Translations under genes and position numbers: made by a program
Notes under the pieces: model-generated
What the model was told of the DNA's origin: nothing
The model's database searches: none
Seen by the model: the letters and a program-made list of their open reading frames with translations, nothing else
Part shown: in pieces, positions 1 through 5,117 of the stretch
Numbering within the stretch: the stretch's first letter is position 1
How the letters are laid out: the number at the start of each line of letters is the position of its first letter
Assembly (NCBI GenBank): GCA_021807465.1
Contig: JAKBCX010000149.1
Coordinates: forward strand, 1-5,117
Length of the DNA: 5,117 nt
Direction of reading: 5' to 3'
Origin: Pseudomonadota bacterium
GTDB taxonomy: Bacteria > Pseudomonadota > Alphaproteobacteria > Acetobacterales > Acetobacteraceae

Positions 1-589
1 GCGCCTGGGCGCGTGCCGCCGCCGGGCGGGCATTGATGCGGGCCGTGTAATCCTGGAAGGCGGGGCGGGATTCGAACAGGCCAAACTGCATGGCAAAGCC
101 AAGCAGCCCGCCCACGTACAGGTCAGCCGCGGTAAACGCATCGCCGGTAAGGTAAGGTGAGGCGCTTAGTGTTTGTTCCAGCGTATCCAGCAGCAGGCCC
201 AGCGAGCCATAGCCGACGAAGCCGGATTTTTCCGCCGGAATCTCCACGCCGAGCGATTTATTGGTCATGGCCGCCTCAACCGGCCCGGCGCCGAAGAACA
301 GCCAGCGGTAATAGGCTCCGCGTAAGGGGCTGCCGGGCGGCGGCGCCAGTTGGGCCTGGGGGAAGGCATCGGCTAGATGGGCCAGAATCGCGGGGGTTTC
401 GCAAATCGCCACGCCATCGTGGCACAGCACCGGGATTTTACCCATGGGGTTGAGGGCGAGGAATTCCGGTGCCTTCATCGCCGGGCCATATTCCAGCACG
501 CGGGTTTCATATTGGGCGCCAACCTCTTCCAGCATCCGGCGCACGATGCGGCCGCGTGACATAGGGTTGGTGTAGAAGATTAGGCTCAT
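1..589 (-). CDS. Glutathione S-transferase family protein (3' end beyond window)
   Basis: This reading frame starts at an ATG (587-589) and is still open at the left edge after 196 codons. The family is usually about 200-220 residues, so nearly all of it is present. The N-terminal half is a thioredoxin-like GST domain: MSLIFYTNPMSRGRIVRRML, then NPMGKIPVL with the conserved cis-proline at residue 53, then CETPAILAHLAD, whose Glu64-Thr65 is the usual glutathione gamma-glutamyl contact. The C-terminal helical domain carries the N-capping-box-like TGDAFTAADLYVGG (148-161). Ser11 is a possible thiol-activating residue, but I infer this only from its position. A strong Shine-Dalgarno (GGAGGGAG, 6 nt before the ATG) fixes the start. 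Known role of the family: cytosolic conjugation of glutathione to electrophiles, or related thiol chemistry; the substrate cannot be told from the sequence. It lies downstream of hsp20-DUF1150 on the same strand, behind a probable terminator, so it is likely its own transcription unit. Confidence 0.93.
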   Translation of the reverse strand, partial: MSLIFYTNPMSRGRIVRRMLEEVGAQYETRVLEYGPAMKAPEFLALNPMGKIPVLCHDGVAICETPAILAHLADAFPQAQLAPPPGSPLRGAYYRWLFFGAGPVEAAMTNKSLGVEIPAEKSGFVGYGSLGLLLDTLEQTLSASPYLTGDAFTAADLYVGGLLGFAMQFGLFESRPAFQDYTARINARPAAARAQA

Positions 590-639
590 GGTTTACTCCC
601 TCCGGTTTGGGGATGTTCTACCATGGCGCGAATTTGGAA

Positions 640-663
640 GGCAGCCCTGAAACCAGGGCTGCC
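640..663 (-). terminator. Probable terminator hairpin after DUF1150
   Basis: A perfect 10-bp stem (GGCAGCCCTG at 640-649, CAGGGCTGCC at 654-663) closes a 4-nt loop. It starts 10 nt past the DUF1150 stop codon in the minus direction and lies before the transferase start. The run after the stem on the minus strand (TTCCAAATT) is only weakly T-rich, so termination may be partial or the hairpin may mainly protect the 3' end of the hsp20-DUF1150 message. The plus-strand side has no T run, which favours the minus-strand reading. Confidence 0.65.
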
Positions 664-673
664 ATGTTAAGGC

Positions 674-928
674 TTAATGCACCAGGCTCGGCACCATGTC
701 GTGCTGAATAATGGCGGCGCTCGCGAGGTTGATGTCAGAGGCAATCGCCATCGGCGTGCCATCGGCGGCATGAATGGCGAAAGCTGGGCCAGTTTCGGTC
801 ATAACCGGCTTAACAAAGGCAATTTCCTCCATCCCCAACTGCGCCAGCTGGGCCGGGGAGATGTGGTGAATATCCAGCACAGTGCCAGGAACAAAATTGG
901 CAGTGCCGTCATGATTTTTGATGTTCAT
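674..928 (-). CDS. DUF1150 family protein
   Basis: This is an 84-residue soluble protein of unknown function. It matches my memory of the DUF1150 family: a central LGMEEIAFVKPV segment (about 32-43), then FAIHAADGTPMAIASD (50-65), then a helix ending in QHDMVPSLVH. Family members are short acidic-to-neutral proteins of about 75-90 residues found mainly in Alphaproteobacteria, often directly after an hsp20 gene, as here. There is no signal peptide, membrane segment or cysteine motif. The start is supported by an AAGGA Shine-Dalgarno 7 nt before the ATG. It is encoded 116 nt downstream of hsp20 on the same strand and ends 10 nt before a terminator hairpin, so I infer co-transcription with the chaperone. 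A role as an accessory to, or regulator of, the small heat-shock protein is plausible from context only. Confidence 0.88.
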   Translation of the reverse strand: MNIKNHDGTANFVPGTVLDIHHISPAQLAQLGMEEIAFVKPVMTETGPAFAIHAADGTPMAIASDINLASAAIIQHDMVPSLVH

Positions 929-1044
929 CGAACAATCCTTTCATGCCGCCCAGCTGATTGTACAGCATTAATGCAACGGCATTGTGTCTAATTTGCGTTT
1001 ACTGTGGCTTATTTCACCGCGCCGAATCCAGCATTTTTGCCGGG
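929..1044 (-). other. Intercistronic gap between hsp20 and DUF1150
   Basis: This 116-nt noncoding stretch is noticeably more AT-rich than its surroundings. It contains a perfect 10-bp palindrome, GCATTAATGC (965-974), whose right half AATGC can alternatively pair with GCATT at 979-983 across a 4-nt loop. It also holds the DUF1150 Shine-Dalgarno. I see no convincing -35/-10 pair. The length is large for a simple operon gap, so a secondary promoter, an operator or an RNA-processing site could lie here, but none can be proved by eye. Confidence 0.3.
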
Positions 1045-1515
1045 TCAGTCTTCTGTTACGCGCGGGGCTGTCTCCACCGTGCGGGCGGGGGTTACGGCTT
1101 TGCCCTGGCCGCGGCTAATGGGAATATTCTTCACCACGGGCTGCGGCACGGGCCGCACCAAATCCACATGCAGCAAGCCATTATCGAGCCATGCGCCTTT
1201 CACCTCTATCCCCTCCGCGATGACGAAAGCCCGCTGGAATTGCCGGGCCGCGATGCCGCGATGGATGAACACGCGGCCCTGCCCGTCATCACATTGGCGC
1301 CCGCGAATTACTAACTGATTATCCTCCAGCGTAATCTGCAGGTCATCCATGGTGAAACCGGCCACGGCGAGCGTGATGCGCAGCGAGATGGGGCTGAGCT
1401 GCTCGATATTGTAAGGCGGGTAACCGTCGGAAGAATTTTTCGAGGCGCGCTCGATCATCTGCTCCAGATGGTCGAAACCGAGAAATAAAGGCGATGTGAA
1501 CACTCTCGTCGTCAT
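1045..1515 (-). CDS. Small heat-shock protein, Hsp20/alpha-crystallin (IbpA type)
   Basis: This 156-residue cytosolic ATP-independent holdase binds unfolding proteins and passes them to the DnaK/ClpB system (family knowledge). The N-terminal arm MTTRVFTSPLFLGFDHLEQM is typical of class A bacterial sHsps. The alpha-crystallin domain runs from about YPPYNIE (32-38), through ITLAVAGFTMDDLQITLEDN and the dimer-loop region with HRGIAARQFQRAF, to GLLHVDL (113-119). The C-terminal oligomerisation motif IXI is present as IPI (131-133), followed by a 23-residue polar tail. A longer frame opens at 1569, but the ATG at 1513-1515 has a GGGGGAG Shine-Dalgarno 8 nt upstream, and its N-terminus matches family members. 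The gene is divergent from def and leads into DUF1150. A possible promoter lies about 120 nt upstream, giving a long leader. The class is called ibpA/hspA-like; I do not assign a specific symbol. Confidence 0.96.
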   Translation of the reverse strand: MTTRVFTSPLFLGFDHLEQMIERASKNSSDGYPPYNIEQLSPISLRITLAVAGFTMDDLQITLEDNQLVIRGRQCDDGQGRVFIHRGIAARQFQRAFVIAEGIEVKGAWLDNGLLHVDLVRPVPQPVVKNIPISRGQGKAVTPARTVETAPRVTED

Positions 1516-1558
1516 GGTTAAGGCTCCCCCGGATGAGCGAAGCAAGGTTACGGACCCT

Positions 1559-1577
1559 GGGATAGGCATCCTGTCCC
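1559..1577. repeat. Short inverted repeat between hsp20 and def
   Basis: GGGATAGG (1559-1566) and CCTGTCCC (1570-1577) pair over 8 bp with a CAT loop. On the plus-strand RNA the stem is continuous with one U-G pair; on the minus strand the same position is an A-C mismatch. It lies in the presumed hsp20 leader and upstream of the likely def start. It could be an operator or a leader hairpin. Its function is inferred from position only. Confidence 0.3.
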
Positions 1578-1636
1578 TATGATGTGCATGAAACCCCTCC
1601 TATGCAAGAGCTTCGTTGCAGAGCGGGGCCATGCGG

Positions 1637-1665
1637 ATTACATGCTGGGCATGTCTGAAGTTCAA
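1637..1665 (-). promoter_or_regulatory. Candidate hsp20 promoter inside the def 5' end
   Basis: Reading the minus strand, TTGAAC (1665-1660) and TGTAAT (1642-1637) are separated by 17 nt. They match the vegetative consensus at 4 of 6 and 5 of 6 positions. The same DNA can be read as a sigma-32-like pair, TTTGAA then CAGCATGT with a 13-nt spacer, against the CTTGAA/CCCCATNT consensus. Either reading puts transcription start near 1630 and gives an hsp20 leader of roughly 115 nt. Such matches occur by chance, so this is a candidate only. Confidence 0.3.
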
Positions 1666-2193
1666 ACCGAAGCGAAGCTGCTGCCGCTGCTGATCTGCCC
1701 CGACCCCAAGCTGCGCAAAACCGCGCGCCCGGTAACCGAGGCCGACAGGGGCGAGGTGGATGAGCTTATCCCCTCGATGTTCGCCACCATGTATAAGGCG
1801 CCGGGCATTGGGCTTGCGGCGCCGCAGGTGGGGCGGTCTCTGCGCGTGGTCACCATCGACCTGGCGCCGGATGACGTGCCTGCGCCCATCGCGCTGATTA
1901 ACCCGGAGATTATCGCCGCTTCTGACGAGGAAGCTGTGCAGCAGGAAGGCTGCCTTTCAGTGCCCGAGCAATATGCCGATGTTACCCGCCCGGCGCGGGT
2001 AAAAGTGCGCTATTTGGATGAGCATTGGGTGAAGCGCGAGATAGAGGCCGAAGGGCTGCTGGCTGCCTGCCTGCAGCACGAGATCGACCATCTCAACGGC
2101 GTGCTGTTCGTCGATCACCTCACCGCGCTCAAGCGCAACATCCTGCTCCGCAAGCTGGCCAAGGCGCAGAAGGACCAGCAGGCGCGGCGATGA
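1642..2193 (+). CDS. def: Peptide deformylase
   Basis: This metalloenzyme removes the N-formyl group from nascent proteins as they leave the ribosome. All three family motifs are intact: [10 protein letters not shown] (motif 1), EGCLSVP (motif 2, with metal-binding Cys at codon 1951-1953) and QHEIDHLNG (motif 3, with the metal-binding histidines at codons 2077 and 2089 and the catalytic Glu at 2080). [12 protein letters not shown] near the N-terminus is also typical. The start is uncertain. The frame opens with ATGs at 1579, 1582 and 1588, but the residues from there (MMCMKPLLCKSF...) do not resemble the family. The ATGs at 1642 (183 aa) or 1651 (180 aa, [14 protein letters not shown]) fit homologue length better, though neither has a good Shine-Dalgarno. 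The stop overlaps the fmt start, so the two are translationally coupled and form the formyl-cycle pair. Confidence 0.97.
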   Translation: MLGMSEVQTEAKLLPLLICPDPKLRKTARPVTEADRGEVDELIPSMFATMYKAPGIGLAAPQVGRSLRVVTIDLAPDDVPAPIALINPEIIAASDEEAVQQEGCLSVPEQYADVTRPARVKVRYLDEHWVKREIEAEGLLAACLQHEIDHLNGVLFVDHLTALKRNILLRKLAKAQKDQQARR

Positions 2194-3095
2194 GGCTGGC
2201 ATTCATGGGCTCGCCGGACTTCGCCGTTCCGGCGCTGCGCGCGCTGGTGGCGGCGGGGCACGAGGTGGCGGCGGTGTACGCCCAGCCGCCTAAACCCGCC
2301 GGGCGCGGCCAGCGCGAGCAGAAATGCCCCGTGCACCAGGCGGCCGAGGCGCTGGGCCTGCCGGTGCGCACGCCCGCCCGGCTGCGTGGAAACGAGGAAG
2401 AGCTGGGTTTTTTCAAGGGCTTGAACCTTGATGCCGCCGTGGTGGCCGCCTACGGGCTGATTTTGCCGCAAGATTTTCTCGATGCCCCAAGGCGTGGCTG
2501 CCTTAACATCCATGCCTCGCTGCTGCCGCGCTGGCGGGGGGCAGCCCCCATCCAGGCCGCCATTGCGGCGGGCGATGTGGAAAGCGGCATCACCATTATG
2601 CAGATGGAAGCGGGGCTGGATACTGGCCCCGCGCTGCGCCGCGCTGGCGTGCCGATTGGCCCACGCGACACATCGGCGGATTTGCACGACCAACTGGCCG
2701 AACTGGGTGCCAGGCTCATCGTGCAGGAGTTGGCCGAGCCCAGCCCGCCCGTGGCCCAGAACGAGGCCCTGGCCACCTATGCCGCCAAACTCTCGCGCGA
2801 GGATGCGCGCCTGAACTTCACCCGCCCCGCCGTGGAGCTGGAGCGCCTGATCCGCGCTTACACGCCCTGGCCGGGCGCTTTGGGGCTGCTGGGCGATATG
2901 GTCGTCAAATTCCTCGCCGCCGAAGTGGTGCAAGGCGAGGGTATCCCCGGCACGATTCTGGATGACCGCCTGACCATTGCGTGCGGCGAAAACGCGCTGC
3001 GCCCCACCCGCCTGCAACGCGCCGGCAAGGCGGCCATGAGCGCTGATGACTTCCTGCGCGGCTTCACCCTGCCCGAGGGAGCACGGTTTTATTGA
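2190..3095 (+). CDS. fmt: Methionyl-tRNA formyltransferase
   Basis: This 301-residue cytosolic enzyme transfers a formyl group from 10-formyltetrahydrofolate to Met-tRNA(fMet), which is required for efficient initiation. The N-terminus [19 protein letters not shown] is the family nucleotide-fold start. The active-site segment [17 protein letters not shown] puts Asn at 106 and His at 108, and [10 protein letters not shown] puts Asp at 144; these are the same numbers as the E. coli catalytic triad. [14 protein letters not shown] and [10 protein letters not shown] mark the C-terminal tRNA-binding domain. The ATG (2190-2192) overlaps the def stop as ATGA, so I chose it over a longer frame open from 2025. 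The protein is slightly shorter than the E. coli enzyme (about 315 aa). Its stop codon directly abuts a 142-bp palindromic repeat, but the C-terminus ([11 protein letters not shown]) looks native, not repeat-derived. Confidence 0.98.
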   Translation: MRLAFMGSPDFAVPALRALVAAGHEVAAVYAQPPKPAGRGQREQKCPVHQAAEALGLPVRTPARLRGNEEELGFFKGLNLDAAVVAAYGLILPQDFLDAPRRGCLNIHASLLPRWRGAAPIQAAIAAGDVESGITIMQMEAGLDTGPALRRAGVPIGPRDTSADLHDQLAELGARLIVQELAEPSPPVAQNEALATYAAKLSREDARLNFTRPAVELERLIRAYTPWPGALGLLGDMVVKFLAAEVVQGEGIPGTILDDRLTIACGENALRPTRLQRAGKAAMSADDFLRGFTLPEGARFY

Positions 3096-3237
3096 GAAGG
3101 TGCTTCAGAACTCGCTCTGGTGAGTCGCATGGCGGTGATTTGCGAGCACCGGCGCGGAGCGTACTTCAGTACGTGAGAACCGGAGCGCAACAAATCGCCG
3201 CCATGCGGCCGCCAGAGTAGAGTTATGAAGCACCTTC
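3096..3237. repeat. 142-bp imperfect palindrome filling the fmt-truA junction (REP/MITE-like)
   Basis: Two arms of 57 and 58 nt (3096-3152 and 3180-3237) are near-complementary around a loop of about 27 nt. The outermost 12 bp are perfect inverted repeats: GAAGGTGCTTCA at 3096-3107 and TGAAGCACCTTC at 3226-3237. Further in, CTCTGG/CCAGAG, GCATGGCGG/CCGCCATGC and GATTTG/CAAATC also pair, with scattered mismatches and two 1-nt gaps. The loop holds a second perfect hairpin, CGTAC-TTCA-GTACG (3160-3173). The element starts on the base after the fmt stop and ends in codon 5 of truA. There is no T tract, so it is not a standard terminator. No ORF or target-site duplication is evident. I infer a non-autonomous intergenic repeat. 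In RNA it would form a long stem that could affect fmt-truA coupling or stability. Confidence 0.85.
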
Positions 3238-3995
3238 GCACGTGGGCGCTGGAGCTGGAGTATGACGGCACGCCCTTCATGGGCTGGCAGAGGCAGAAAC
3301 ATGGGCTGGCCATCCAGCAAGTGGTGGAGGAAGCCGCCGCCCGCCTGCGCGGCGGGGGCGAGGTAACCGAGGCTATCGCCTCTGGCCGTACCGATGCCGG
3401 GGTGCATGCAATGGCGCAGATCGTGCAGATCGAGCTGCCGGAGCTGACACCCTTCCGCATACGTGAGGCGATGAATTTCCACCTCAAGCCCCAGCCCATT
3501 GTGGTGCGGCGCTGCTGCGTGGCGCCCGAGGGCTGGAATGCCCGTTTCTCCGCCATTGGCCGGTCGTACCGCTATATCATCTCCAACCGCGCCGTGCCCC
3601 CGGCGCTGGAGGCCGGGCGTGTGTGGCACATCCGCCAGCCTTTGGACGAGCACGCCATGCAGCGCGCGGCCCAGTTATTGCTCGGCCATCACGATTTCTC
3701 ATCCTTCCGCGCCGCCGCCTGCCAAGCCAAAAGCCCCATGCGCACGCTGGACGCGCTGACCGTTGCCCGCGCGGGCGAGAAGGTTATTGTTGAGGCCAAG
3801 GCGCGCTCGTTTCTGCACCACCAGGTACGCAACATGGTGGGCAGCCTGGTGCAGGTGGGCAGCGGGCGCTGGCCGGAACAAAAATTGGCCGAGGTACTGG
3901 CGGCGAAAGACCGCACCGTGGCGGCAATGACAGCCCCGCCCGAAGGGCTGTATTTTACGGGCGTGGCGTATGAGCCGGGGCTGGCGCTGGAGTAG
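3225..3995 (+). CDS. truA: tRNA pseudouridine(38-40) synthase
   Basis: This 256-residue enzyme isomerises uridines 38-40 in the tRNA anticodon stem-loop. LELEYDGTPFMGWQRQ (10-24) is the family N-terminal signature. SGRTDAGVHAMAQ (53-65) holds the catalytic Asp57. SYRYIISN (114-121) provides the conserved active-site Tyr115. FLHHQVRNMVGSL (196-208) is the C-terminal family motif. Length is normal. The ATG at 3225 is the start that gives the expected N-terminus, with only a few extra residues (MKHLR) before the conserved strand. No strong Shine-Dalgarno precedes it, only GTAGAG-like purines. The start codon shares two bases with the right terminal repeat of the palindromic element, and the following codons lie within it, so the element supplies this gene's translation start. 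The gene is probably in one transcription unit with def and fmt, 129 nt after the fmt stop. Confidence 0.97.
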   Translation: MKHLRTWALELEYDGTPFMGWQRQKHGLAIQQVVEEAAARLRGGGEVTEAIASGRTDAGVHAMAQIVQIELPELTPFRIREAMNFHLKPQPIVVRRCCVAPEGWNARFSAIGRSYRYIISNRAVPPALEAGRVWHIRQPLDEHAMQRAAQLLLGHHDFSSFRAAACQAKSPMRTLDALTVARAGEKVIVEAKARSFLHHQVRNMVGSLVQVGSGRWPEQKLAEVLAAKDRTVAAMTAPPEGLYFTGVAYEPGLALE

Positions 3996-4156
3996 GCTGG
4001 AAAGAACGGCTGAAACGAATAAATCGAGCCAGAATAGGGCACAAGCTCTGCGCGGCGCGCTTCCTGATTTGTGGCGATTTCGTTGTTTCATACCAATGTG
4101 CAATGGACGGGACATTAACTTTGGGTTTATCTCGTAATTGAGCCGAGGCCTGGAAT
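3996..4156 (+). other. Noncoding gap between truA and the PAP2-like gene
   Basis: This 161-nt stretch has no convincing gene on either strand. Its first half is GC-rich and the second half turns AT-rich toward the next gene. No clear terminator hairpin follows truA; only short GC runs such as GCGCGGCGCGC near 4050 are seen, and their loop would be too small. The AT-rich part (about 4080-4140) is the natural place for a promoter of the next gene, but I could not find a well-spaced -35/-10 pair. A GAGG Shine-Dalgarno (4145-4148) ends the gap. Confidence 0.4.
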
Positions 4157-5117
4157 ATGAGTATTGATTGTATGAACAAAACAAAATTTTTGGATATTAA
4201 CTGGCTGTGCCTTTATCTCGTTCTCGCGGCCCTGCCGGTTATTGAACTGCTTGGGTTCTTGTACGGTCAGCCGCCATCATTGCCTGCGTCCCGTGCGCTG
4301 GCGGCCGAGGTTCTGGGGCTTGTTTTGATGGCGAGCGGCGCCGCCCAGCTCGGTTTTACCACGCAATGGGCGCAGCGTTTGTTTTTGGTGTGGATTGTCT
4401 TGTCCATCCCCGTGATCTTGTATTCAGCACTGCCACTCTCGCTTGGTTTTTTCTTGGATTTTGCCCGGGCCACGATTGTCTTTCTGGCTGGCGTAGCGGT
4501 TCTTGTGCAGCTAGAGCGTCGCTCCTTACATTTTAGACGGCTCGCCTCCTTTGTTGTTGGTTGCACAGGATTGCTCCTGGGCGGATCGTGCGTGTATGGC
4601 ATGTTACTAATTACGTTAGCCAAGCTGCCGCTCGTCTATGACCCAGTTCTGTACAGATTTGAAGGCATTCTTGGATTGTCACTGACCAGCATTTTTTACG
4701 CGATTTTATTCTACAACCATTTGACCGGAAATGTCTTTCTTGCGCTGTATAATTTTCTCAACATCGCTGTAATTCTGGCCGCCGCGTCGGAAATCCTGTA
4801 TGCGCCAAATTGGCGTCAAACTGGCCTGTTTCTGCAATTCCTTGTCATCGCCGCAGTCGGGTATCTGCTGTATTATGTTACCCCTGCGGTCGATCCCGCT
4901 AATTTTTTCTGCTCGGCCTTCCCGAACCATCTGCCGGCAGTGCAATCCGTGGCAATGCAGGCGGTGAGTGTACCCGCGTGCGCTCCGGTATTCGATCCCC
5001 GCAACACCATGCCTTCCTTGCATGCCGCATGGGCCATTGTCATAGTGCTGGCTCTGCGCCACTCACCCTTGTGGCATAAAATATTGGGCGCCCTGTTCCT
5101 AGCTAGCATTGTAATTG
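4157..5117 (+). CDS. PAP2-superfamily membrane protein (PAP2_3-like), 3' end beyond window
   Basis: This is a polytopic inner-membrane protein with 320 codons in the window and still open at the right edge. Hydrophobic segments, probably transmembrane helices, lie near residues 16-37, 50-65, 74-95, 104-118, 130-155, 170-187, 193-211, 224-242 and 291-320. The diagnostic part is at the C-terminal end. GYLLYYVTPAVDP (235-247) and SAFP are followed by PRNTMPSLHAAWA (281-293), the PSLH phosphatase-type motif with His289, as in the PAP2_3/Aur1-like branch. The last catalytic motif (His plus Asp) would lie past the edge. The branch includes lipid phosphatases and inositol-phosphotransferases; the substrate is unknown. 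The ATG at 4157 has GAGG 8 nt upstream, whereas the in-frame ATG at 4172 has none, so 4157 is preferred. The gene is less GC-rich than def-fmt-truA and mixes rare and common codons, which could mean a different origin. Confidence 0.85.
   Translation, partial: MSIDCMNKTKFLDINWLCLYLVLAALPVIELLGFLYGQPPSLPASRALAAEVLGLVLMASGAAQLGFTTQWAQRLFLVWIVLSIPVILYSALPLSLGFFLDFARATIVFLAGVAVLVQLERRSLHFRRLASFVVGCTGLLLGGSCVYGMLLITLAKLPLVYDPVLYRFEGILGLSLTSIFYAILFYNHLTGNVFLALYNFLNIAVILAAASEILYAPNWRQTGLFLQFLVIAAVGYLLYYVTPAVDPANFFCSAFPNHLPAVQSVAMQAVSVPACAPVFDPRNTMPSLHAAWAIVIVLALRHSPLWHKILGALFLASIVI

Noticed and set aside
157..559. Plus-strand open frames opposite the left-edge transferase
   Set aside because: They lie wholly antisense to a frame with intact GST motifs and a strong Shine-Dalgarno, and their translations are Arg/Pro/Gly-rich noise.
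1578..1583. TATGAT as a -10 box for def
   Set aside because: No acceptable -35 lies 16-18 nt upstream, and the hexamer overlaps a possible ATG start.
2115..3017. A 300-codon open frame on the minus strand opposite fmt
   Set aside because: The plus-strand fmt has every catalytic motif. The minus frame has low-complexity His/Gly/Arg/Gln-rich translation with no recognisable domain, as expected for the antisense of GC-rich coding DNA.
3096..3237. Reading the palindrome as a Rho-independent terminator of fmt
   Set aside because: The stem is far longer than usual, there is no T tract after it, and the truA start lies in its right edge, so strong termination here would be odd.
3105..3653. Minus-strand open frames across the repeat and the first half of truA
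   Set aside because: They are antisense to a clear TruA and run through the palindrome. Their composition and lack of family features mark them as shadows.
4073..4085. GGCGATTTCGTTG resembling an inverted part of the palindrome (3188-3199)
   Set aside because: About 12 matching bases with a gap is too short to claim a decayed second copy of the repeat.
3699..4184. Minus-strand open frames covering the truA end and the following gap
   Set aside because: Most of the length is antisense to truA. The remainder has no recognisable domain and no good Shine-Dalgarno.
4706..5109. Minus-strand open frames near the right edge
   Set aside because: They are antisense to the PAP2-like membrane protein, whose plus-strand frame stays open for 320 codons with clear hydrophobic segments and the PSLH motif.

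Overview
The window looks like a piece of an alphaproteobacterial chromosome. A small Hsp20 chaperone is followed on the same strand by a DUF1150 protein, a pairing I know mainly from Alphaproteobacteria. The order def-fmt-truA is also common in that class, and the DNA over most of the window is GC-rich. I cannot name a genus.

Positions 1-1515 are read on the minus strand. They hold a glutathione S-transferase-like gene cut by the left edge, then a DUF1150 gene, then a small heat-shock protein of the IbpA/Hsp20 type. In transcription order this is hsp20, DUF1150, a hairpin that probably terminates transcription, and the transferase. The hsp20 gene and def are divergent, and the hsp20 promoter candidate lies inside the start of def.

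Positions 1642-3995 are read on the plus strand. They hold def (peptide deformylase), fmt (methionyl-tRNA formyltransferase) and truA (tRNA pseudouridine synthase). def and fmt overlap by an ATGA and are the matched pair that removes and adds the formyl group of the initiator methionine. truA modifies the tRNA anticodon arm. All three have intact catalytic motifs.

The most striking feature is a 142-bp imperfect palindrome (3096-3237) that fills the fmt-truA gap exactly. It begins on the base after the fmt stop codon. It ends inside truA, so that truA's start codon and first codons lie in its right terminal repeat. It looks like a small REP- or MITE-like intergenic repeat that has become part of the gene junction.

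After a 161-bp gap with no recognised gene, a polytopic membrane protein of the PAP2 superfamily (PAP2_3, inositol-phosphotransferase-like) begins at 4157 and runs off the right edge. It is visibly less GC-rich than the def-fmt-truA block. No tRNA, rRNA, CRISPR array, transposase or origin was seen. I found no evidence of an undescribed multi-gene system; the palindrome and its use as a gene start are the best leads.
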